A DNA stretch of 64,000 nucleotides from Welwitschia mirabilis (taxonomy: Eukaryota; Gnetophyta; Gnetopsida; Welwitschiales), in the NCBI GenBank assembly GCA_051453625.1, contig JBOZIK010000001.1, positions 109,852,539-109,916,538 on the forward strand, written 5' to 3'. Both the position numbers and the translations under genes were made by a program. Position 1 is the first letter of the stretch; the number at the start of each line of letters is the position of its first letter. This document shows, piece by piece, positions 22,995 through 34,851 of this stretch. The notes below the pieces were generated by a model that was not told where the DNA came from, did no database searches, and saw nothing but the letters and a program-made list of their open reading frames with translations.

Positions 22995-24740
22995 AAGATG
23001 ACATCATTAGTAATAATAATCTTATGATGGTCTAGAAGATAAACTCAATAATCCTTTTTGGTAGTAATATATCCCACAAAGATGCTAATGCGAGCATTTG
23101 ATGCAAATTTATTATGATGTTCACTTGGAATATGGACATAGCACTTTTAGTTAAAAATATGAAAATGGTAAAATTTTGGCTTGTATCCATACTACTCTTT
23201 AGCTAGAGATTCTCCCTTTTTAGTATATTGGCCAATATGATTATTTATATGTATTATTGTATTTAATACTTTACCCTTAAGATAGATCACACAACGACTA
23301 GAATACATCATGAAATGCAACATATACGTGAAGTGTAATTAAATATCTTAATAATGCCATTTTTTTATGATGTCTCTAAATAGGTAATAAAATGTAAAAT
23401 CCCTTTAGAAGTTCAAAAGTCCTTGAATTCAAAAGATGTGTACTTACCACCATTATCTAAGTGGAAACTTTTAATTTTGTAGTTAGCTTGCTTTATCATT
23501 TTAGTTTTAAACTTCTTGAAAATATCCAAAATTTGTGATTTTGATTTGATAACATATACCAAATACATTTAGGAATAGTAATAAAGGACATAAAGTAATG
23601 AAACCCATGAGTAATAAAAACGAGCATGAATTCACATAGATGACTATGAACAAGCAAAATATTTTGATCAACATACCACTTACTTTGTAAAAATTGTTAC
23701 CTAGTTGTTTTTCCTATATTACATCCTTTACACTTAGGAAAATCTAGTGAAATGAATGGAAGAAAACTAGTGGTCATACTCATACATTATCATCTTATGG
23801 AATTATGCAAGCAATCTCTTACATTTTGATATAACTATAAAGATAAGTAAGATTTACATACATGTAGCCTTTCATGACTAGGTACTGATTATCATTATAA
23901 ATATCCACTAATTGCTTCATCATAAAAATAGAGTGGTCTTCTTATAATAGAGTTGAAAGTGATAAAAGATGTCATCTAAAAAAAGGAACATACAAAACAT
24001 GTGAAATGGTATATGAAGAGAGCAATGTTAAGTTAAGGATAACTAAACCATAGCATTCAATAAGAGCCAATTCTTTATGTACTAAATAAACATGACTTTG
24101 TGCTTCAACTAAATAAATTAAAATAATCACATTGATAAGTCATGTGATAAGTTACACTTGTGTCAAGGATCTACATCTTATCATAAGGTATGTACTCACT
24201 CATACCAATAAAGTTAAAGTTTTCCAAGATTGTATTAAATGCAAAATATTTCACATCATTCAAGGAATTAAATTCTTTAGTTACTACATTTGCATTAGGC
24301 ATAGACTCTATCTTATTCCAAGGAATCATATGAAAGCCAATAGTATGACCTTATCTTCCATATCATAAGTACTGATACTTGTTCTTATTATGAGTGATAG
24401 TATTGTGAACTTGCTTCTTATTTTCCTAAGATTGATTTGGATTCTTATTTTGCTATTTTAGTAAAGCCTTACCCTTATCATGATTCATTTCCTCGTAGAT
24501 AGGATTTGTTAACAAAATATTTATTTTAACATGGAGAACCATAAGAATGAGAAACTTTGAATGTTTCATCAAAGGAAGAAAACCGTCTAAAGTTAAACTA
24601 AGATTAAGTAGAAATGAAATCCTTACTAAGCATATCAAAGGTTAGATTATTCAATTTATTGATGCCATATAGTAACATAATATAACTATACAAAGAGAAG
24701 TCTTTAAAATAATAATGGATCAACTTGACATAATGAATTG
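22995..24740 (-). mobile_element. Ty1/copia fragment (gag-pre-integrase to integrase)
   Basis: Minus-strand debris of a second copia family. Near 23,430-23,480 the minus frame reads as the integrase D-N-G-G block (HLDNGGKYTS). Further 3' (22,995-23,230) comes the integrase C-terminal region. Near 23,700-23,730 it reads CKGCNIGKTT, the end of the gag-pre-integrase zinc motif, and near 23,970-24,000 SHVLYVP, just after protease. No LTR is visible: the left side is a gap and the right side abuts the LINE at about 24,740. Stops throughout. Confidence 0.75.
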
Positions 24741-27700
24741 AAACTTGTTTTTCTCCTAGAAGCATCAACTCCATAGACATCACTTTGATCCCTAAATCTC
24801 ATTGCCCTAACATGGACTTTGATTACTGACCAATTGCTTATTGTAATATTATTTACAAAGTTAGTTTAGGTATATTGGCTCATATACTTAAAGAAATTAT
24901 TGATGATATTGTAGCAGATAATCATGGAGCCTTTATCCCAAACAGAAGTATTATTCATAACATTTTATTAGCACAGGATCTTGTTCAATATTATGCTAGG
25001 AAACTGATTAGCTCAAGATGTGCTCTTAAGGTAGATCTTAAGAAGGCCTTTAATTCAGTTTTTTGGTCCTTTTTAATTAATCTAATGGAAGGCTTAGATT
25101 TGCCTTATAAACTATTTAAATGTATATCATCTTGTATTACCACAATCTTCTATTCAATTCTCATCAATGGGAGGTTGATGGGATACTTTCTAAGTAAGAG
25201 AGGCCTTAGGCAAAGCGATCTAATTTCACTCTACCTCTTCACCCTTATCATGGAATACCTCTTCAAGGATCTTTAGAAATTAGCTGAGAGCCCTCAATTC
25301 CACTTCCATCCTAAATGTACCAGGTTACAAATTACTCACCTAAGTTACGCTAATGATCTGTTTCTTTTTTACAAAGCTGATATCAGTTCCATACACTCGA
25401 TGAAGCAAACTTTAAATTACTTCAAGGAGGTCTCAAGCCTTAAGGCTAATCTCACTAAGAGTTAGGTGTTCTTTGATGGAATATCTCAAGGGCAAAAGAA
25501 TAGATTCATTTACCTACTAGGATTTTCAGAAGGAATCCTTCTAGTTAAATACTTGGGAGTGCCTCTCAACTCACAAAAACTCTTTGTTATAGATTTTCTC
25601 TTGCTTATTCTTAATGTAACCAAGAAAACTCGGTCTTGGACTTCAAATTTCATTTGCTATGTAGGTAGACTTATTTTAATTAAGGTAGTGCTTTAGTCTT
25701 TATCCTCCTTCTGGTGCAGGGTCTTCATTCTTTCAAACAAAGTTTTGCATGAAATCAGTTCTCTTTATAAAAGATTTATGTGGGTAGGGAAGACTGACCA
25801 ATCCAAAAAAGCCCATATTGCTTGGCAAATTTTGGTAAAATCAAAGATAGCAGGGTGTTTGATCTAAAAACTCTATCTTGATGAACAAGGCCTTGGTTTT
25901 TATCTAACCTTGGGAGTTACAAGCAAGAAGGACACCCTTTGGGTTAAATGGTTTAATGAGTACTATTTCAAAGAAATAAATATTTATCAATACTAGATAA
26001 AGAACAACACTTCATGAATTATCAAAAATATTTAGAAACTTAGAAATCTGTTAGGGAGATGTGTTTAGAACAATGCTGATTTGGAACGCATCAGGAACCC
26101 CTTTCTCCACATCTGATGCATATTATCATTTGATTAGTTAAAAACCTAAGGTAGACTAGTATGATTTGGTCTAAAACTACTTTGATGTTTCAAAATTCTC
26201 CTTTATTTCATAGCTAACTTGTAATAATAGAGTGGTTACCAAAGACATAATTCTCAAGATTAGACTCTAGACTAATCCTAATTATGATTTATGTGGGCTA
26301 GCTAAAGAATTTAGAAATCGTCTATTCTTTGAGTTCCCTCTGTGTGATCTCCTTCTTAGATTAACATTTAACCTCATAAATATCGAACCCCCATTGGACT
26401 CTTGAATTGACCTAATCAGCTGGATTAAACAAAGATTTCGATCAAAATCCTCCTAGCATTACATCACTAAATTTTTGTGTTCAGCTTAGCAAGCAAGAAA
26501 TGATAAAATCTTCAAGCTAAAAGACTTTGTAGTCTAGCATTTTGTTAAAGAAATTAAGATTCAACTATCTTTCAAATTATCTTACATCTATTAATTAAAA
26601 GACACTCAAAAAAATCGATTATGATGCTAACTTATTGGCATATCTCTCCACTTTATGGGTAGAATTCCAAATGTCTAGCTAAGTAGTCTTTGGTCCCTTT
26701 TAGAGGATTCTTGTCTCAATTTTTTCCACTCTTTAAAGCTATCTAAATTATTCTATTGAGTAGTATGATGCAAAGTTAGCAAAACCCATTTCTGTGGATC
26801 CCCTACTCCTTTGTTCCTACATCATAATAGGGTGCTATGTTCATTGACGGTTCATCTAGTAGAAACAAGGAATAAGATCAAGACCTATTGAGGGTAATGA
26901 AATGTACAACATTACTAATATCCCTTATTTCTCCTTCTTCAAAGTATCAGTCTATTTTCACTGCCATTTCATTGCAAAAAGTAGGATTTGGTTTCATGTT
27001 TGAAGATAGTTTTGGCTAGTAAGCCTTATGTTGGTGGTCACTTATGATCTTGTTTAGTGCTATATTAGCCAATGGAGGCCTATCGCAGTTTCTATCTATA
27101 GCTTAAGATTCTCATAGCTCCTACATTGATCATCAATGGAGAATGCCTACATTATCCATCTGTGTTCTCTCTCAGAGAGTATATCTAAGAATTACAATAC
27201 AGCTTTCCAAAGAGTTAAAGATTTTTAGGTTAAGCCCAACTTGTGCATTCTAGGTATGACCTGGGAAGCCACTGGAGAAGCCAACTTGCTACCCCCATCT
27301 CCAGGTTTTAGTTGTAGTTTTCCAGCACAGCACTAACCATTGCAGGACTGTTATGCCTTATGAAATTAATATTTTTCATTGTAGGTCTCAATTTTAGTCA
27401 GCATCAACCAGGACTTTTGGTGCAGACCTATTGTAGTCTCTATCTTCAGATTAAGGTTCTTAGACCAAGTTCCCCTATCTTGGCCATTAATGAAGCATCT
27501 TTAGCCCATGTTGTCCATTTGTGTTGTCCCTCAGAGAGCCTAGCTAAGCATTTCAATATGGCTTTCCATAAGAATATTAAATTTTTTCAAGGTTGGTATC
27601 TTAGAATTTATCCATTATAAAGTCATCTAATTCATTTCAATCACTGAAAGGTGAATCATTTTAATTATGCAAATTCAAAGATTTTTAGGTTAATTCCAAC

Positions 27701-27996
27701 TTCACATGCTTTCAGACCTAGGAATACGCTAGAGTAGCCATCGTGTTGCCTCCCCTCTAGGTTTCAGTTTTGGTCCTCTAACTATTTTTGTAATTTGCTT
27801 TTTAGAATTCCTTTTTATAATTTTTATGAATTCCTTTCTAGAATTTCTTTTTACAGTTTTGGTCCTCCAGCTATTTTTATGTATTTTAAGATTCATCTAT
27901 CCTAGCCTTCTAACTCTTCTCCTTATGATTTTCGTTTAAGTTATTCTTCTATTGAACAAGCAATGAAATCCCCTCAATTTTTGTTTAAAAAAAAAC
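24740..27996 (+). mobile_element. L1-type LINE, 5'-truncated
   Basis: Starts inside RT (IPK .. DYxPI .. YCN pattern at 24,780-24,850) and ends with an A run at 27,988-27,996. ORF1 and endonuclease are missing, as expected from incomplete target-primed reverse transcription. The 3' third (26,880-27,990) is a long UTR-like region with the repeated wording agatttttaggtta and ccctctaggtttcagtt. The 3' end abuts sequence homologous to 31,641, so it inserted into or beside a copy of the host-gene family. Confidence 0.9.
24775..26020 (+). pseudogene. LINE reverse transcriptase remnant
   Basis: RT blocks in order are GAFIPNRSI and NILLAQDL, then KVDLKKAFNSVFW (first catalytic D), RGLRQSDLISLYLF (consensus RGLRQGDPLSPYLF) and HLSYANDLFLF, where the catalytic ADD reads AND. 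After these come VKYLGVPL and the thumb-like GRLILIKVVL. Open pieces are 24,875-25,276 and 25,466-25,696. Stops include TGA at 24,837-24,839 at a consensus arginine. The D-to-N change and stops make it inactive. Confidence 0.92.
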
Positions 27997-28740
27997 ATTT
28001 GTTCAAACTATTATCTACTTTTCAGGATTTACTAACTACAAACTATGAAAGGATAGCATTATAGTCATCCTTAACAATGTTATTAAGTAAGAAAAAATGA
28101 AGTTTATCTAAGAGATTAAAGTGTAAATCTTCTTCCATACATAGCAGTTGTCATTAAATCTTAAGCAATAACAAATTAGCAAATAAAAATGCCTTACATA
28201 TGAATAAAAATGATCATTGACATGTGGCAGAAAAACTTAAATTACCTTTCTCTAATCTCGTCTATAATAAATTTAAATATTACCTCTTATCATACTACTA
28301 TTTCCATCGAAGTTAGTCAATATTAAACTATACTAATTACAAAATTTAGGCATACATCTCCAAATTTATTTAAAATGTACCCTAATGCTAGATGATTATT
28401 TAGCCAATCATTAAGTATCTCACTTTTTATGATAAATTCATAAATTAGTTTGATAACTAGATAACTTACTAAATTCCAAAGACTATACCAATGGATATTT
28501 TCTTTGCTTGATGAAATCCATTATTACCTCAACTCATCTTGGAAAACAAGAACTTTGGAATTGTTTGGAAGATATTCATTTCATTAGGAAAATGCCCACT
28601 ATCATGAACCTAATGCTTACAGAAGCAAGGATTGTAGGTCATGTCAAGATTCTATTAAACATTAAACCTTGTTTTAGAAAAACAAGACTCAAGATTCTCA
28701 ATTGTAGGCCTTCATTTACCATCTTGCAACATCTAATATA
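27997..28740 (-). pseudogene. third, partial copy of the host-gene family (3' part)
   Basis: Matches 31,641-32,230 in direct orientation (gaaaggatag, agaggtttatct-like, taacaaattag, ccttacat, gatgaaatccattattacctc). It includes traces of the last conserved coding block (gaagcaagga near 28,620). The coding strand is minus, as in the two fuller copies. It is diverged and interrupted by indels (for example 28,415-28,500), with the LINE at its left. No coding frame survives. Confidence 0.55.
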
Positions 28741-28837
28741 TAAAAGCTAAAGAAAACACTTACAAATAACTTGTTTTTTTTTTGTTGAGAAATATTAATA
28801 CCTCTTTTTAATTAATGAAGATATCCCACTCCCTTAC
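28741..28837. other. short spacer before the solo LTR
   Basis: No feature other than a T run at about 28,773-28,780. Its last five bases, cttac, form the left copy of the target-site duplication. Confidence 0.5.
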
Positions 28838-29152
28838 TGTAACACCCTAGCTTTAATTACCCTAATTAACCATAATACTTTTTTTTTGTATAGTTATTAA
28901 CTTATCATGCACAACGAAACCTAGGATCAAATCCTAATTAGACTCTATTAACACATTATAAGATTTAAATAATTAGAANNNNNNNNNNNNNNNNNNNNNN
29001 NNNNNNNNNNNNNNNNNNNNNNNNNNNNNNNNNNNNNNNNNNNNNNNNNNNNNNNNNNNNNNNNNNNNNNNNNNNNNNAAAATTAATATCAAAGTGTTTT
29101 ACATAGTTTAGAAACCCTATTAATTAAAGCTTACAAAATGTGGGTTATAACA
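28838..29152 (+). mobile_element. solo LTR, gypsy-like, with perfect target-site duplication
   Basis: Begins TGTAACACCC and ends GGTTATAACA, ends typical of plant LTRs. It is flanked by cttac at 28,833-28,837 and again at 29,153-29,157. A 100-N gap (28,979-29,078) lies inside, so the true length is unknown. No internal domain exists, so it is a solo LTR left by LTR-LTR recombination unless the gap hides an interior. Its right end also occurs at 15,075-15,204. Assignment to gypsy rests on end wording only. Confidence 0.85.
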
Positions 29153-29157
29153 CTTAC

Positions 29158-31640
29158 ATTGAGTGTTAATTAACCCAAAGGTATAGTAGACTTTCTAGCT
29201 ACATAGTTTTAAAGATAACATAACCCATCATGTAGCACCAAATTGTACCTATAGTTCCCTCCCTTTCTAGATCCCACTACTTTCAACTAACTACCCAACG
29301 AGCCGAGTGTAAAGGCCCTTTACACCCAATACACTAGAGGTTATAAGGCATATCATGGATTTGAACCTAGATATCGAGGAAGGTAACCAAATCTCTTTAC
29401 TACTATATGAGCAATAATAGCTAGAAAATTTGAAATCATACATTCATTACCATACTAAATGTTGTGGTCCCATCATTACATACTATGATTTTTGAAATCC
29501 AACCATTAATTATGAAAACTAATTACCAAGGATGAGATCCTAGAGTAAGTGACAACTTTTTGAATGTTCAGCCTTCCATTTTTGTTCATACACATGACTG
29601 CTAAAATAAAAATATTTAAACTAAATGTAGGTATTATTATGTTGATTATAGAATTTCTATTAGAAGTCAAATTCTTTGATACATGGTGCTTATTTAGACC
29701 AGTGAATACTCCAAAAAAGTCCAAGGACATCAGAACATCCTTGCTTTTTAGACAATGGTGATAGATTATCAATTTGATTAAATGGTATCACTATAAAACT
29801 TTATGGCTTTCATTTAATGTTTACAAACCATTTTAGAATAACATCATTTTAGATGTTACTCACTTTCTTTATTTGATTTCATATGCGTATGCATAAGTAA
29901 TGTGATATTGTAAGGCACTAATCTTCCTTCTGTACCAAACAATTCCAACTAAATTTAATAAGCCAAAATTATCCAAGAAATTGGCAAGATGCATTTCTCT
30001 CTAAATGAAATTCGATCCCCTAGACTCTAGTGAATCTAATGATAATTTTCCTCTAAGCATAGAAAACAAGAAACTTATAAAGGCTAAAATAAATGATTGT
30101 TAAAATGCTGATCATAGTCTATGCCCTATAAGTCCTATCACGTAATATAGTTAGTATTTTTAATATAACATGTTAAATCATTTTTTAATTAAATCTTTTT
30201 ATGGTCTCATAAACTTAGTCCATATCCTAGTGATAAGGATTGTCTAGTGCACTGAGGAGCTAGTTGAAGTAGTTAAAGGTATCATATTTATTGAAAGAGA
30301 CATCAATTCCTCTATATAATTTTAATGTCTTTTTAGTGACCACGTTATTGTTTAGGAGGAAGTTCAAAATTGTGAATACATTTCAAAATGCTTAATTACC
30401 TTCTCTATGCTAAAGGTGATTTAGAAACAATTCTGTCATGTCTAGTTAACAAATACCTAAGTATGATCCTTCATCTTTTGATTGTTCATAATTTCTAGTA
30501 GTTTATGTTATTTATGGAAATTTAAATGATTAGGCTATGTATCTTATTTTTTAAGGCATCCACAACTAGGTTTCAATTTCTAATACAAAGTGTGTAGTAT
30601 ATGAATGTTTAACAATTTCAAAAATATCTTTTAGTTAACAAAAATTATAGTGCCATATCAATTAAACTAGTCTACAAATTGGTCTATTACTTTCACGAAA
30701 ATATCTTAACTACTCTATAGAGTTTGAGTAATAGATTTTCCCTTTTTTTTAGATGAAAAGAACATTTGATAATGCATCAAAATGTAACAAAGAAACTCTA
30801 AAGCCAAATGTTATGGAGTTGTTTAAGATTGTTTACTACATTAAACATGAAATGAAATTATAACATATTATAGCTTCAATGCAATTAATATTAATTTAAT
30901 TTATGACTTCTAGTTATTATACTTATTGAGTGATGCATTACTTGATTAGACCTCCGAAAACTAACTTACATGTTGATGGTATCTAAGGCCTAACACCACA
31001 ATACAACCAATATGTTCAATTTTAAGAGCATGAATAAGCCAAGCCAATGTGTTTAAGATGTTAGTCATTGTTATGTATTATCTCCTTATTGATCAACTAT
31101 CCTACATTGCTTAGTTTGATTTTGGATTGCTTATTGTCTTGATAGTATAATTCTAATTATTGGCCTATACAAAATCAATTCCTCATGGTTTTAAGAAAAG
31201 AGCAAAACTTCTACCAGTACACCAAAGTGTGGTAGGGACTGTAAACTAAGAAATATTGTAGAATTCATACATGTTTGCACTATGTGATCTACAAGAAAAA
31301 AAAAAAGTCTAGTGTTCATTATTCAACATTAATTAATTAATAAAATGCAAATTTGATCTAAAAAAGATGTGGAAATTATGATAAGTATTAAGTCCTAATG
31401 GCTTATTCGAACTAAATCAATAAGTTTGGATGCTTAAATAGGTTTTTATCTTTACCATGATCAAATTCATTAGTCTAGTCCAAATGATCAATGAAATGTG
31501 AAACCCAAGAAAATTAGCTAAATTTTGGGTTTTAGAAACCAAATGATGCAAACCGGAGTCATGAAATGAAAATGCAATAAATTTTATATTTGAGATAAGA
31601 GAACAAAAGCATAACTTTCTTTACACCACATTTGTTAAAA
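29158..31640. other. AT-rich intergenic sequence, nothing recognised
   Basis: Both strands were read. The open frames at 29,506-29,772 (minus) and 29,564-29,761 (plus) overlap each other and have no recognised motif. A slightly less AT-rich stretch at 29,270-29,350 (caacgagccgagtgtaaagg) stands out but has no partner in the window. No RNA gene, LTR or domain found. Confidence 0.4.
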
Positions 31641-33076
31641 CTCATATTTACTTTTCAATATTTAATAACTTTTCAGGATTTAGTTACTAGAAACTTTGAA
31701 AGGATAGAATGTACTTAGTAATGTTACTAAGTGAGAAAAAAAGAGGTTTATCTCAGAGATTAAAGGTAATTCTCCTTCTATGCATGGGAGTTGTCAATGA
31801 ATCTTGAACCGTAACAAATTAGTAAACAGAATGCCTTACATGTAAATAAAAATGAATATTGGCATGTATTAAAGAAAATTGCCCTTCTCTGACCTCTCTT
31901 ACAATAAATTTGAATGATGGCTCCCCATATCATACTAATGCCGTCGATGTTGATCGATGTACTACTAATTGCCAAAATTCGTTACACACTCCCATATTTA
32001 TTTAGAATGGGACCAAATACTGGATGGTCGGTTGGCCAACAGTGAAATTCAGAAGTTATTTGAGTTTCAATGGCTAAATTCAAAAAACTCTGTCAAGGGA
32101 CTTCTTTTGCCTAATGAAACCCATTATCACCTCTGCCTCATCTTGTTGGACTGGAGCGATTTCAGTCTTGTGAGCTCTATCCTGCGCTTTCAAGCTTCTG
32201 CAGCAAGGATAGCCTTCCTCGTTGGCAATAGCAGTTCACCCTCAATTTCCTTTTTAAGAGAGTCAAGTAGCCCTTCTCTTGGTGGAGCAGACCAATGAAG
32301 CGTGGAGAGGGATTAGCCATGGCAGTTCTCCAACAGTCATAATAATATGAAGTTGAAGTCCCGATGCCCTGACAGTGATGCAAAAATGTTTAGTGTTTTG
32401 TCTATGGATTCATGGTTATTGATTCTTTGCAAATCACTGAAGGGAGCTGGTATCTCTTTTAACTGTCCCAGCTGATGATGACTGTAGATTCTGCTGTTGA
32501 CTACCAAGGCATCCAAGATGTGAGGATATCTGCCAAAGTGTAAAAAACATATTTGTTTGCTCAAATTCTGAAAAAAAGAGAGATTATCACAAGGAGGATT
32601 CGGTACAGTACGAGAGGAATAACATTAACCTCTAATTTTAATAGCGTGTTCTCTTTGCGACCTCACGTGATTGCCTGATCTCTTCAAGTTGCTATGCATA
32701 ACACTTAACATCTTAGGCAATTGCTGTTCATAAAAAATTGCAGGCACTTTTGAAAAACAAATTAGCATAGATAATCTCCCTAACGTTTTCCAATGGGAAT
32801 AGAAACTAACCTCCGTTAGCTCTTGCTTTTCCAAGAGTATCACTGGTTTTAATCATGACTGCAACTCTGGGTATGACTGGTTTTAATCAGCAAGAAATGG
32901 CAAAAAATAATGCTGTGAAAAGTAATTTTTGTGATGTAACTTAACTTTAGCAACTGAATGTTTACAACCCATTTTACGGTTACAAGGCAACTGACATGAA
33001 TGCATCAAGAAAAAGCAAACATACTGAAATCATAAGGCAAAAAAAACATTGAATTGAAAAATGAAGGCATTATTAC

Positions 33077-33160
33077 CAGTTTTCTAGGCACCCTTCTGCG
33101 CTGAGTAACGTTCTTCTTGTTACTCTTCTTCGTCTTTGTAGGAAGAAGGGCATCTTCCTT
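33077..33160 (-). CDS. exon 2 of copy A (hypothetical protein)
   Basis: 84 bases, 28 codons, phase 0 at both ends. The acceptor is ttcaaacag and the donor GTAATAATG. It is lysine/arginine-rich, with KSNKKN and RRRVPRK. It is the same length as 35,447-35,530 in copy B, and differences between the copies are scattered substitutions without indels. Confidence 0.6.
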
Positions 33161-33301
33161 CTGTTTGAAGAAACAGAAAATAAAGGACAAAACAAGACAT
33201 TCAGACTAAACAAAAACCTAGAACCCTAAATACAGAACACAAAATGACAATAAAAATCCAACGAAAAAAAAAACACTAAGACAGAATCTTTTTGTCAAGA
33301 C

Positions 33302-33478
33302 CTTCTTGGGAGCAACAAAATCTGGCAATGCCTGCCACGACTCAGAGTTACAAGGTTGATCATTTTCTGTAGAATGGAGATCAAATGGCGACGATGGGCT
33401 TACAGAGGGCTTAGTCTTTTTCCTTTTCAGACCACTTCTGGGTCTCTTCAGCCCTCCATAATCTGCCTTTCTCTTCAT
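33302..33478 (-). CDS. exon 1 of copy A (hypothetical protein)
   Basis: 59 open codons from an ATG. The N-terminus (MKRKADYGGLKR) is strongly basic and could serve as a nuclear-localisation-type signal. A serine/proline segment (SVSPSSPFD) follows, and the exon ends at LPDFVAPKK. It aligns with 35,695-35,910 in copy B, where 13 extra codons are present in the middle. The donor GTCTTGAC is non-ideal at position +3 but keeps GT. Confidence 0.55.
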
Positions 33479-33485
33479 CTTGATT

Positions 33486-33840
33486 TCAGCGCTGCAAACA
33501 CTCGTCTGATTTATTGTTGCAAAAAAGTTGTTTCCAATTCTTTACTTCTGATACCGTGCGCCTCCTCCTCGGACCGTTTTCTCTGCTTGCTTCTTCTCTC
33601 TCTGTGACTGCTTTAAAGGAGAGGGAAAGGGAAAGGGGAAGTAGAACGCCGCAATGGAGGAACGCCTTCATGATGGCTTTGCCTTCAATCCTGCCGCCAC
33701 ATGGCATGGCGCGGAGAGGGAGGCAGGGCTGTTTAGATTTTAGGGTTGCCGTTTCGGGTTGCTGTTTCTCTTGTGCAGCTTTCTTCCGTTTCAGGTTGCC
33801 GTTTCAGGTTGCTGTTTCGGGTTGCTGTTTCCCTTATTTA
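33486..33840 (-). promoter_or_regulatory. 5' UTR/promoter region of copy A with a 13-bp tandem repeat
   Basis: Markedly richer in G and C than the rest of the window, consistent with a former gene 5' end. It contains a purine-rich stretch (gagagggaaagggaaag) and, at 33,743-33,832, a tandem array of gggttgccgtttc-type units not found in copy B. A TTAAATAAG stretch on the minus strand at about 33,834-33,842 is conserved in copy B (36,275-36,283) and could be a TATA-like box. That assignment is inference. Confidence 0.4.
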
Positions 33841-34199
33841 AGTCGGTCTAATTAAAGGATAGTAAACAAATCTAATTATTGGATATTAAGTTTGTTTTTT
33901 GAAAAACTAAATGTACAAATGTTTACATTGTTGTATAGTGTGTTAAGTTGGACATACTTGTATTTTATATTCATTATTAATATTTGAGATCAATGATATC
34001 TTTGATGATAGAAACTAATTTAGATATATATTACAAGTATATATCTATAAGTTGGCTGAGATTTATCAATGTTTCCTGTGTTTTGAACATGTTTTGATTN
34101 NNNNNNNNNNNNNNNNNNNNNNNNNNNNNNNNNNNNNNNNNNNNNNNNNNNNNNNNNNNNNNNNNNNNNNNNNNNNNNNNNNNNNNNNNNNNNNNNNNN

Positions 34200-34339
34200 C
34201 ACTTTTGAGCTTCTACAACAAAGATAGCCTTGCTGATTGGCAATAGCATTTCATCCTCAATGTTGTTTTGAATACAATCAAGCAACCCTTCTCTTGGTGG
34301 GGCATTTAGATCAATAAAACCCAAAGAGGGATTAGCCAT
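34200..34339 (-). CDS. conserved frame with DLNxxP motif (last exon of copy B)
   Basis: 46 open codons before the gap: MANPSLGFIDLNAPPREG, then LLD and a helical stretch ending AIFVVEAQK. The equivalent in copy A (about 32,200-32,325) keeps APPREGLLD and LLPTRKAILAAEA in the same frame, so the coding assignment is good. DLNAPP matches the EAR-type consensus DLNxxP, known in plant transcriptional repressors. Six residues are weak evidence for function. Confidence 0.5.
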
Positions 34340-34563
34340 GGTAGTTCTCTAATAGTCCTAATAATATGAAGTTGAGGTGATCTTCTATGCCCTAACACTA
34401 ATGAAAAAATGTTTATAGTTTGATTTGTAGATTCATGGATATTGATTCTCTGGAAATCACTCAAGGGCACTGCTATCTCTTTAACTATCTGAATGACGAG
34501 ATCAGCTGATGATGATTGTAGATTTTGTTGTTGGCTACCAAAGTGTTCAAGATGTGAGGACAT
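34306..34563 (-). CDS. exon 5 of copy B (C-terminal part)
   Basis: Begins after tttgcag with MSSHLEHFGSQQQNLQSSS and stays open to a stop at 34,306-34,308. A second conserved frame starting at ATG 34,337-34,339 overlaps its end. Either an indel shifted the original frame or two splice forms existed. The copies differ by four bases between the two frames, so the ancestral arrangement is unclear. Confidence 0.45.
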   Translation of the reverse strand: MSSHLEHFGSQQQNLQSSSADLVIQIVKEIAVPLSDFQRINIHESTNQTINIFSLVLGHRRSPQLHIIRTIRELPWLIPLWVLLI

Positions 34564-34666
34564 CTGCAAAAGCATTAAAAAAATATTTGTTTGGTCAAAT
34601 TCTGAAAAAAGAGAGATTATCACAAGGAGAATTTGGCATAAACAATAAAACATGAAGAACATTTAC

Positions 34667-34732
34667 CTCTGATTTTAAGATATTGTTCTCTTGGTAAAGG
34701 TCCTCATGTGATTTCATTATTTCTTCAAGTTG
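34667..34732 (-). CDS. exon 4 of copy B (coiled coil)
   Basis: 66 bases, 22 codons, QLEEIMKSHEDLYQENN followed by ILKSE, with acceptor ttcatag and donor GTAAAT. Leucine/isoleucine spacing fits a heptad repeat continuing exon 3. The copy A equivalent (32,630-32,691) has lost four bases. Confidence 0.6.
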
Positions 34733-34851
34733 CTATGAAGAACACTTAATATCTTAGGCAATTACTATTGATAAAAAATTATAGGGACTTTTGAAAAATA
34801 GATTAGCATAAATAATTTTCGTAACGTATTCCAATGGGAATAGAAACTAAC

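Larger units (their letters stand above)
31641..33478 (-). pseudogene. unrecognised coiled-coil protein gene, copy A (decayed)
   Basis: Minus strand, multi-exon. Exon 1 is 33,302-33,478 (59 codons from ATG, rich in K/R at the N-terminus, ending LPDFVAPKK) with donor GTCTTGAC. Exon 2 is 33,077-33,160 (28 codons, basic, KEDALLP then KSNKKN) with donor GTAATA. Exon 3 is near 32,808-32,842, with its acceptor changed by a deletion. Exon 4 is 32,630-32,691, 62 bases against 66 in copy B, so frameshifted. Exon 5 runs from 32,529 and is frameshifted by an extra A and a 12-base loss. A further block near 32,200-32,310 reads APPREGLLD and then reaches an early stop. Function unknown. Exon 1 and 2 frames are open and all visible introns are phase 0, so this was a real gene. 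It is now probably a pseudogene. Confidence 0.6.

Noticed and set aside
29506-29772. 88-codon minus-strand frame in the intergenic stretch
   Set aside because: Overlaps a plus-strand frame of similar length, with no motif and no duplicate in the window.
33486-33707. Minus-strand 73-codon frame upstream of gene copy A
   Set aside because: Covers the purine-rich 5' UTR, has no counterpart frame in copy B and no recognisable content.
33655-33744. 29-codon plus-strand frame (MEERLHDGF...) present in both gene copies, opposite the promoter
   Set aside because: Same length in both copies, but about eight of eleven base differences change the amino acid, so no sign of protein-level conservation.
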